Assembly (NCBI GenBank): GCA_044225565.1 | Contig: JBGAIL010000074.1 | Span: 1 to 21,401, forward strand | Reading direction: 5' to 3' | Source of the DNA: CAVXAE01 sp044225565 | GTDB taxonomy: Bacteria; Pseudomonadota; Gammaproteobacteria; Steroidobacterales; Steroidobacteraceae | Length of the DNA stretch: 21,401 nt | In this document: piece after piece, positions 16,033 to 21,401 of the stretch | Numbering within the stretch: the first letter of the stretch is position 1 | Layout of the letters: every line of letters begins with the position of its first letter | Notes under the pieces: generated by a model | Databases searched by the model: none | What the model was told of the DNA's origin: nothing | Seen by the model: only the letters and a program-made list of their open reading frames with translations | Made by a program: the position numbers and the translations under genes

Positions 16033-18009
16033 TCAGACGAGCTGCAGCGCAGCGCGGCTACCCTCGTTGTACGCGGCGATCCACGAGGTGTGCCCCTGCA
16101 GCTCCGCGCAGCCGAATGCGATGCGCCCGTATCCCCGGCGCGCCAGGTCGCGCGCCGAAGGCTTGCCCTGCGTGCCGAAGAAAAAGCCGGGCTGCGGCAC
16201 TGCCAGCGCGTGTCCCCAGCGGTTGAGGACTATCGCGCCGATGTCGCGCTTCGCGTCGAAGCCATGCGGGCCGAACATCTCCTGCAGCTGCTTGCGGATC
16301 TGCTGCTCGAACCCGGCGAACGTCGTTGCGAAGAGCTTCTGACGGCCCAGGGCCGTCTGGGCCGCCGCCGGCAGGCCGCGCTGCATGAACGGCACGTAGA
16401 ACGTGAGGATGGTGGGCCTGTCCGGGGACAGCGCTTCCGCCTTGCCGTCGATGCGCATCGGGCGACGCAGGTTGGTCGCGAACCCGAAGCCCTCGAACCA
16501 TCGGGCGGCGGAAATGCCCAGGCGGTCGAGAAAGCGCCAGTGCCGCACTGCCACGTTCGCGACGAGCACCGGCGTGTGCGTATAGGTCCGGTAGCCGTCG
16601 AGCAGCTCCGACGGCATATCCTTGACGACGCGGCGGTTGACCCAGCCCCCGCACGCCATCACGACACCTCGCGCCGTGACGCGATGGAGCCTGCCTTCCC
16701 GCACATACGTGACGACCACGCGGTCCTTCGCGCCCGCGCAGGCCTCGTGCTCGACGCGCACTGCGGTGCTGGCAAGGCGGATGCGAGTCGCATTGCCCGG
16801 GCGATCCAGCGCCTCATGACGGGTCTGTCCGTACACCATGGTGCGCAGGCTGCCATCGGGATACGCATCCGGAATCAGGGCGCGCACCAGATAGCGCGGA
16901 TACACGGCATTGCCCATCGGGAAGGCAAACAGCACGTCCTTCGGTTCCGTCCAGCGCCAGGCGGCAGCGGAAACGCCGGGCATGCCGAGCACGCGCGCTC
17001 CGTAAGCCGAAGCGGTGTCCAGCGAGCCGCCGAGGGTCGTGCCGATGTAAGGGTCGATGTATTGGGCGATGATCGATGGATCGAGGCGCAGGCGATCCCG
17101 GATGAACTGCTCGTACGTCATGGTGTCGAGCCAGCGCGCGAGCGCGGTGTCTTCGGTGGGATCGTCCGTATCGCCGCGGTCGGAGGGATCCAGCGTGCTG
17201 CCCGGCACGTCCGCCGGAGCATGATCCCGCTTGTCGGCGAACCACTCCGCCAGCACGCGCCGCCGCTCCTGCGGCCAGGGCAGCGACGCGTAGCCGTCCT
17301 GCCATGCCGGCTCGCGGAACCAGCCGTGCTCCGGGCCGAGATACCAGCCGGTGGTCGCGAGCTTCTGCTTGTTGAACAGCAGATCGTAGTGATCGTTCGC
17401 GATCCGCAGAGGCTGCGAGGTGCCCGTCGCGTCGGCGAACTCGAAGTCCGCAGGGATTCCGAGCTCGCGGTACAGCTCGCCGAACTCGCCGGTGGTGAAC
17501 CTGTCGCCCTGGTTGGCGCCCTGGGGCGCCGCCATCACGTGGCCATCGAGCTCGATGAGGTTGCCCTTGGATTCCCCTCCGAACATCGGATGATTGTCGA
17601 GCACGAGGCAGCGCCGCGAGCCGCCGTGCTTGCGGTGCAGCGCATGGGCAGCCGCCATGCCCGCTACGCCGCCGCCCACCACCACCAGATCGTAAGTCTC
17701 GCCGGTATCGGCAACGCCCTGGAGCGCGCCATCGTGCAATCCATCGCGTATGCCGTGCGCGGCATTCACTACGCCGGCGGTGTTCCCGTTCGAGCGCGCG
17801 TAGTCCCCGATTCCTCCCGGGCCTGTCCAGCCCGCGTCGTCGAGCCCCTGCGCGCGCGTGGCCGAGATCGGGATGGAGCCAGCAACCGCGCCAGCGCCTG
17901 CCGCGGCGAGCGTCGAGCCGACGAAGTCGCGCCGGGTGATCGGACAACCCGTTCCCAGCGAGCTCATCTCGCGTTCCACGGAGGTTTGCTTCGGCGTCTT
18001 TCGAGTCAT
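16033..18009 (-). CDS. Tat-exported FAD-dependent amine oxidoreductase, spermidine-dehydrogenase-like
   Basis: 658 residues. The Tat signal ITRRDFVGSTLAAAGAGAVA (24-43) sits after a 20-residue N-terminal tail, so the enzyme is folded with FAD before export. A dinucleotide-binding fold starts at 106 (YDLVVVGGGVAGMAAAHALH, glycines 112-117) and ends in an acidic strand CLVLDNH, then GGESKGN. The preceding IRDG and DTGETYDLVVVGGG segments, and the N-terminal PITRRDF, follow the order seen in Pseudomonas spermidine dehydrogenase (SpdH). The C-terminal part returns to the FAD site. The family oxidises secondary amines such as spermidine in the periplasm, using a non-oxygen acceptor. The substrate here is inferred only from family. 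ATG at 18009 has a poor ribosome site; ATG at 17967 (residue 15) is an alternative. It converges with the MATE gene. Confidence 0.82.
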   Translation of the reverse strand: MTRKTPKQTSVEREMSSLGTGCPITRRDFVGSTLAAAGAGAVAGSIPISATRAQGLDDAGWTGPGGIGDYARSNGNTAGVVNAAHGIRDGLHDGALQGVADTGETYDLVVVGGGVAGMAAAHALHRKHGGSRRCLVLDNHPMFGGESKGNLIELDGHVMAAPQGANQGDRFTTGEFGELYRELGIPADFEFADATGTSQPLRIANDHYDLLFNKQKLATTGWYLGPEHGWFREPAWQDGYASLPWPQERRRVLAEWFADKRDHAPADVPGSTLDPSDRGDTDDPTEDTALARWLDTMTYEQFIRDRLRLDPSIIAQYIDPYIGTTLGGSLDTASAYGARVLGMPGVSAAAWRWTEPKDVLFAFPMGNAVYPRYLVRALIPDAYPDGSLRTMVYGQTRHEALDRPGNATRIRLASTAVRVEHEACAGAKDRVVVTYVREGRLHRVTARGVVMACGGWVNRRVVKDMPSELLDGYRTYTHTPVLVANVAVRHWRFLDRLGISAARWFEGFGFATNLRRPMRIDGKAEALSPDRPTILTFYVPFMQRGLPAAAQTALGRQKLFATTFAGFEQQIRKQLQEMFGPHGFDAKRDIGAIVLNRWGHALAVPQPGFFFGTQGKPSARDLARRGYGRIAFGCAELQGHTSWIAAYNEGSRAALQLV

Positions 18010-18155
18010 CGCGAAGTCCCGATCCGAGTTTGAGACGGGCGGACATTAACAGACCGCCGTACCGCGGCAAGCGCGCACGCCGGCACAAAAGCTTGCGCGC
18101 TTTTTCGCGCCCGGCTGCAGCGGAGTCCGGCGCGGCCCGGTGGTAGTCTTGCGCC
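18010..18155. promoter_or_regulatory. Divergent control region, flavoprotein / Rieske oxygenase genes
   Basis: The largest gap between genes in the window (146 bp), between two divergent starts, so it should carry both promoters. It is locally AT-richer around 18086-18106 and holds the inverted repeat listed separately. No confident -35/-10 pair was found for either direction. Confidence 0.45.
18069..18102. repeat. Perfect 9-bp inverted repeat followed by T-run (terminator-like)
   Basis: AAGCGCGCA at 18069-18077 and its exact complement TGCGCGCTT at 18094-18102, with a 16-base loop. A T-run spans 18101-18105, so on the plus strand it has the shape of a rho-independent terminator. A second, nested perfect stem, AAAAGC (18087-18092) with GCTTTT (18099-18104) around a 6-base loop, shares the right arm, so two alternative hairpins are possible. 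Because it lies upstream of the Rieske gene and in front of a divergent gene, it could instead be an operator, an attenuator, or the end of a short untracked transcript. Confidence 0.5.
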
Positions 18156-19403
18156 ATGGAATTCGATGCCGGCACGCTGCGCGAACTGATCTCGAGGCAC
18201 CGGGACGGGCTTTCCCTGGAGCAGCCGTTCTATTGCGACGCCGAGCTGTTCCGCATCGATGTCGAGCGCGTGATCTGGCGGCTCTGGCATCTGGTGGATC
18301 ACGTCTCGCGCATCCCTCGCGCCGGGGATTTCTTCACTTTCGAGATCGCGGGAGAGTCCATCATCGTCGTGCGCGGCAGGGACATGGAGATCCGTGCGTT
18401 CTTCAATGTCTGCCGGCACAGGGGATCGCGCGTGTGCCGGGAACCGCAAGGCAATGCGAGCCAGCTCGTCTGCCCCTATCACGCCTGGACCTATGGACTG
18501 GATGGCTCCCTGAAGAGCGCCGCGATGACCTGCGAAGGATTCGACAAGAGCCGGTACGCGCTCAACCCGTGCCACGTCCACGTGAGCGAGGGGCTCATCT
18601 TCGTCTTCCTCGGCCCCGGGCCCGCACCCGATTTCGATTCCATGCTCACTCCCGCATTGCAACCCTTCCTGCGCGTGCAGGATCTCCCCGCCGCGCGGAT
18701 CGCGCACCGCGCCACGTATCCGACGCAAGGCAACTGGAAGCTGGTCGTCGAGAACTTCTTCGAGTGCAACCACTGCCTGCCCGCGCACCCGGAGTACTGC
18801 TCGATCCACCCGCGGGAGTTCATCCTCGCGTTGAGCGGGGATGGCGGGCAGGATCCCAACGAGCATCACCTCGCCTTCCAGCCCCGCATCGACGCCTTCA
18901 ACGCCAGGGCGACGGCGCTCGGCCATCCGGTTGGCGAGGTGGCGGGCGATCCGCTCACGCTGCATTTCAGCCGCGGCGACCGGTTTCCGATGAAGGAGGG
19001 ATTCCGCTCCGAGACGCGCGACGGCACGCCTGCGGCACCGCTCATGGGCCGCTACCGCGATTGGGACGGCGGCACGACCGGCATCATCTTCTCGCCACTC
19101 TCCATCTTCATGGCCACCAACGACTTCGTGACGCTGGTGCGTTTCGTTCCCCGGAACGTCTCGCTCACGGACGTGGAGGCCATCTGGCTGGTGCGCGGTG
19201 ATGCGGCGGAAGGCCGCGACTACGATCTCGGCAAGATGACGTGGATGTGGGACGTCACGCTGCGACAGGACAAGCGCATCATCGAAGACAACCAGGCGGG
19301 GATCCGCTCGCGCGTCTATCGCCCCGGACCCTATACGCGCCAGGAGAAGAATGCGAACCGGGCCGTGCAATGGTATCTGAACCTCCTCCGCCAGCCGGCG
19401 TGA
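18156..19403 (+). CDS. Rieske non-haem iron oxygenase, catalytic (alpha) subunit, quaternary-amine/choline-monooxygenase-like
   Basis: 415 residues from the ATG at 18156 (only a weak GGTGG upstream). The N-terminal Rieske [2Fe-2S] domain has CRHRGSRVC (Cys86, His88) and CPYHAW (Cys106, His109). The catalytic domain has the mononuclear iron motif ENFFECNHCLPAHPEY, with His206 and His211 as ligands and Asp378 in EDNQAG as the likely carboxylate. The residue bridging the Rieske centre and the iron is Glu203 (ECNHC) rather than the Asp of classic aromatic dioxygenases; Glu is typical of the carnitine/glycine-betaine oxygenase branch. Such enzymes need a separate reductase, and none is encoded in the window. 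The stop overlaps the next start (GTGA). The substrate is inferred as an amine or N-methylated compound, not proven. Confidence 0.93.
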   Translation: MEFDAGTLRELISRHRDGLSLEQPFYCDAELFRIDVERVIWRLWHLVDHVSRIPRAGDFFTFEIAGESIIVVRGRDMEIRAFFNVCRHRGSRVCREPQGNASQLVCPYHAWTYGLDGSLKSAAMTCEGFDKSRYALNPCHVHVSEGLIFVFLGPGPAPDFDSMLTPALQPFLRVQDLPAARIAHRATYPTQGNWKLVVENFFECNHCLPAHPEYCSIHPREFILALSGDGGQDPNEHHLAFQPRIDAFNARATALGHPVGEVAGDPLTLHFSRGDRFPMKEGFRSETRDGTPAAPLMGRYRDWDGGTTGIIFSPLSIFMATNDFVTLVRFVPRNVSLTDVEAIWLVRGDAAEGRDYDLGKMTWMWDVTLRQDKRIIEDNQAGIRSRVYRPGPYTRQEKNANRAVQWYLNLLRQPA

Positions 19404-21034
19404 CGCTGCCGCGATGCGAGCCCTGCGACGTCGGCACGCCGACACGGCGTGAGCTCGACGATCTCGGCTTGCAGGTCGCGCGCGGGCGAGTGACGCGGCG
19501 GACCTTCCTGGGCCGCGCCGCGGCACTGGGCGTCGGCACTGCGACGGCAGGCGCACTGCTTGCGGCATGTGCGCGCAAGGCCGGGCCGAACAAGGGCAGC
19601 ACTCTCGTGCTCGCCCTGGCACCCGCGAGCGCGACGGACAGCCTCGACCCCGCGCTGATCATCGATTTCAACCACAGCCGCGTCTGGGGCGAAACGCTCA
19701 CCGAGACGAATCCTTCCGACGGCTCGCTCGTCCCCGTGCTCGCCGAATCCTTCGACGCCCGCGACTCGGGCCGGCAATGGCAGTTCAAACTGCGCCGCGG
19801 CGTGCGCTTCCACGACGGAAGGACGATGGCGTCGGACGACGTGGTCAAGACGCTTCAACGTCATTCCGGCGCCGGCTCGCGATCCGGCGCGCTGGGGATC
19901 ATGCGCTCGATCGAGCGAGTCGAAGCGGACGGGCCCGGCGCCATTCTCGTCACGCTGAAGGAGCCGAACGCCGACTTTCCGTACCTGATGTCGGACTACC
20001 ACCTGGTCATCCAGCCCGGCGGCGGCTACTCCCGCCCCGGCTCGGGCATCGCCACCGGCCCGTACCGCATCGAAGCCTTCGAGCCGGGAGTGCGGCTCGC
20101 CGCCACGAAGTTCCGCGAGCACTGGCGGGACGGCGTCGGCCATGCCGACTCCATCGAGATCCTGATGATCAACGACTCGACGGCGCGCGTCTCGGCGCTG
20201 CAGTCCGGCCGGGTGCACATCATCAACCTCGTCGAGCCGAAGATCGTGAAGTTCGTGCGCCGCCTGCCCGACGTGACGGTGAGGACGACGAGCGGCGGCG
20301 GCCACTACATGTTCGCGATGCGCTGCGACCAGCCGCCTTTCGACGACGCCGATCTGCGGCTCGCGCTCAAGTACGCGATCGACCGCGAAGAGATGGTCAA
20401 GCGCATCCTCTACGGCTTCGGCTCGGTCGGCAACGACCATCCGGTGAATTCCTCCTACCCGCTGTTCGACGAATCCATCGAGCAGCGCAGCTTCGACCCG
20501 GAGCGCGCCGCGTTCCACTATCGCAAGTCCGGACACACCGGCCCGCTGGTGCTGACTGCCGCCGACGCGGCGTTTCCCGGAGCGGTGAATGCGGCCGCGC
20601 TCTATCGCGAGCACGCTGCGCGCTGCGGCATCGACATTCGAATCGTGCGCGCTCCCGACGACGGATACTGGACGAACGTCTGGGGACGCGCGCCGCTCTG
20701 CGTCTCCAACTGGGGTTGCCGCCCGACGCAGGACCAGATCTTCTCGGTGGCCTACCAGTCGGATGCGGACTGGAACCACACCCGATGGCGGCGTCCCGCC
20801 TTCGACCGGATGCTCGTCCAGGCTCGCGGGGAAGCGGACTCCGCAAGCCGCAAGCGGATCTACGGCCGGATGGCGCGGCTGGTGCGCGACGACGGCGGCG
20901 CCATCATCCCGATGTTCAACGATTTCATCGACGCCATGTCGGTGCGCGTGGGCGGTTACGTGCACGATCCGGGTGGCGAAATCTCGAACGGCTTTGCGGC
21001 GATCCGCTGCTGGCTGAGCCCGGCATCGCCCTGA
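19400..21034 (+). CDS. ABC transporter substrate-binding protein, family 5, Tat-type lipoprotein
   Basis: 544 residues from the GTG at 19400, which overlaps the Rieske stop by 4 bp; the upstream open frame lies inside the Rieske gene and is shadow. A charged N-terminal tail of about 30 residues (RRELDDLGLQVARGR) precedes VTRRTFLGRAAALG, a twin-arginine motif (Arg33-Arg34), and the lipobox LLAAC (Cys57). The mature protein shows family 5 signatures: LVPVLAESFDARDSGRQWQF, KLRRGVRFHDGRTMASDDVV and DADLRLALKYAIDREEMVKR. These proteins capture peptides, opines, glycine-betaine-like or other compounds and deliver them to DppBC-type permeases. The only such permeases visible are at 10023-11823, so it may serve them. 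Translational coupling to the Rieske gene suggests that it binds that enzyme's substrate or a precursor. Confidence 0.93.
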   Translation: MTLPRCEPCDVGTPTRRELDDLGLQVARGRVTRRTFLGRAAALGVGTATAGALLAACARKAGPNKGSTLVLALAPASATDSLDPALIIDFNHSRVWGETLTETNPSDGSLVPVLAESFDARDSGRQWQFKLRRGVRFHDGRTMASDDVVKTLQRHSGAGSRSGALGIMRSIERVEADGPGAILVTLKEPNADFPYLMSDYHLVIQPGGGYSRPGSGIATGPYRIEAFEPGVRLAATKFREHWRDGVGHADSIEILMINDSTARVSALQSGRVHIINLVEPKIVKFVRRLPDVTVRTTSGGGHYMFAMRCDQPPFDDADLRLALKYAIDREEMVKRILYGFGSVGNDHPVNSSYPLFDESIEQRSFDPERAAFHYRKSGHTGPLVLTAADAAFPGAVNAAALYREHAARCGIDIRIVRAPDDGYWTNVWGRAPLCVSNWGCRPTQDQIFSVAYQSDADWNHTRWRRPAFDRMLVQARGEADSASRKRIYGRMARLVRDDGGAIIPMFNDFIDAMSVRVGGYVHDPGGEISNGFAAIRCWLSPASP

Positions 21035-21057
21035 AGCGCAAAGGGCTCCGCTGCCCA

Positions 21058-21063
21058 TATACT
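21058..21063 (+). promoter_or_regulatory. Candidate -10 element for the dehydratase gene
   Basis: TATACT differs from the sigma-70 -10 consensus at one base and stands out in GC-rich DNA. It lies 38 bp before the dehydratase start, in the 67-bp gap after the binding-protein gene. No good -35 hexamer sits 16-18 bp upstream, so this is a weak call. Confidence 0.3.
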
Positions 21064-21101
21064 GTGCCCGTCGTGGAAACGCCGTTCAAAGCAGGTCACG
21101 C

Positions 21102-21401
21102 ATGCTCGCCGAACTCAGCACCGCCATCCTCGCCGCCTCCGGGCAGCGCCCGCCGGAAACCTTGCGCACGCCGCTGGTGCGCAGCGCGGGCCTGTCGCGC
21201 CTCTACGGCTGCGAGGTGCTGCTCAAGTGCGAGCACCTGCAGACCACCGGCTCGTTCAAGTATCGGGGCGCCTCCAACAAAGTGCGGCTGCTGAGCGCGG
21301 ACGAGCGACGTCGCGGCGTAGTCGCCGCCTCCTCCGGCAATCACGGCCAGGCAGTCGCTCTCGCTGCACGCACGGCCGGCGTTTCCGCCACCGTGTATAC
21401 C
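21102..21401 (+). CDS. Threonine/serine dehydratase-like PLP enzyme, N-terminal part
   Basis: Cut by the right edge; exactly 100 codons are visible. The ATG at 21102 has a CAGGT site about 6 bases upstream. The motif TGSFKYRGASNKV contains the PLP-binding lysine (Lys53), and SSGNHGQAVA (78-87) is the phosphate/substrate loop. Both are standard in fold-type II threonine dehydratases, serine racemases and the related hydroxyectoine-utilisation enzyme EutB. The short N-terminus with no regulatory extension fits a catabolic form, though the C-terminal regulatory part would be outside the window. The sequence to hand cannot separate the threonine, serine or hydroxyectoine versions. Confidence 0.9.
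   Translation, partial: MLAELSTAILAASGQRPPETLRTPLVRSAGLSRLYGCEVLLKCEHLQTTGSFKYRGASNKVRLLSADERRRGVVAASSGNHGQAVALAARTAGVSATVYT

Noticed and set aside
15802..18033. 743-codon open frame on the plus strand
   Set aside because: It is antisense to the clear SpdH-like flavoprotein and overlaps the MATE end; its composition is Arg-rich with no family features.
18006..19622. 538-codon open frame on the minus strand
   Set aside because: It is the antisense shadow of the Rieske oxygenase gene, which has all cofactor motifs.

Overview
The window is about two thirds G+C, almost fully coding, and reads as a chromosomal segment of a Gram-negative bacterium. The signs are a TonB-dependent outer-membrane receptor, a FecI/FecR signalling pair, periplasmic lipoproteins and several twin-arginine (Tat) signal peptides. 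The gene mix fits a high-GC gamma- or betaproteobacterium, but I cannot name a genus from sequence alone. I see no rRNA, tRNA, CRISPR array, insertion sequence, integrase or phage gene, and no gap between genes longer than 146 bp.

Region A (1-9907, all minus strand) looks like one long operon read right to left. Its order is: FecI-like ECF sigma factor, FecR-like anti-sigma regulator, STN-domain TonB-dependent receptor, cytochrome b561-type membrane subunit, Tat-exported sulfite-oxidase-like molybdopterin oxidoreductase, small secreted protein with a Gly-Gly-Glu repeat, large TolB-propeller/amidohydrolase protein, and the start of a lipoprotein that looks like a quinoprotein (PQQ) dehydrogenase and runs off the left edge. 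Genes overlap or lie 3-52 bp apart. This suggests that a cell-surface signalling system (receptor, FecR, FecI) controls a periplasmic redox module. The GGE-repeat protein is the least understood part.

Region B (10023-13493, plus strand) is a peptide/nickel-type ABC importer: two permeases and one ATPase polypeptide with two fused nucleotide-binding domains. It lacks an adjacent binding protein. A family 5 (peptide-type) substrate-binding protein lies about 6 kb away at 19400-21034 and may serve it.

Region C (13497-21401) holds a LysR regulator (minus), divergent from a MATE-type exporter (plus). Then comes a Tat-exported spermidine-dehydrogenase-like flavoprotein (minus), divergent from a Rieske oxygenase of the quaternary-amine type (plus). 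The Rieske stop codon overlaps the start of the substrate-binding protein. The window ends in the first 100 codons of a threonine/serine-dehydratase-like PLP enzyme. Importer, amine-oxidising flavoprotein, Rieske oxygenase and PLP dehydratase together suggest uptake and breakdown of an amine or amino-acid-derived compound, with a LysR regulator and an exporter alongside. The substrate is not identifiable from sequence. The 146-bp gap between the flavoprotein and the Rieske gene contains a perfect 9-bp inverted repeat followed by a T-run.
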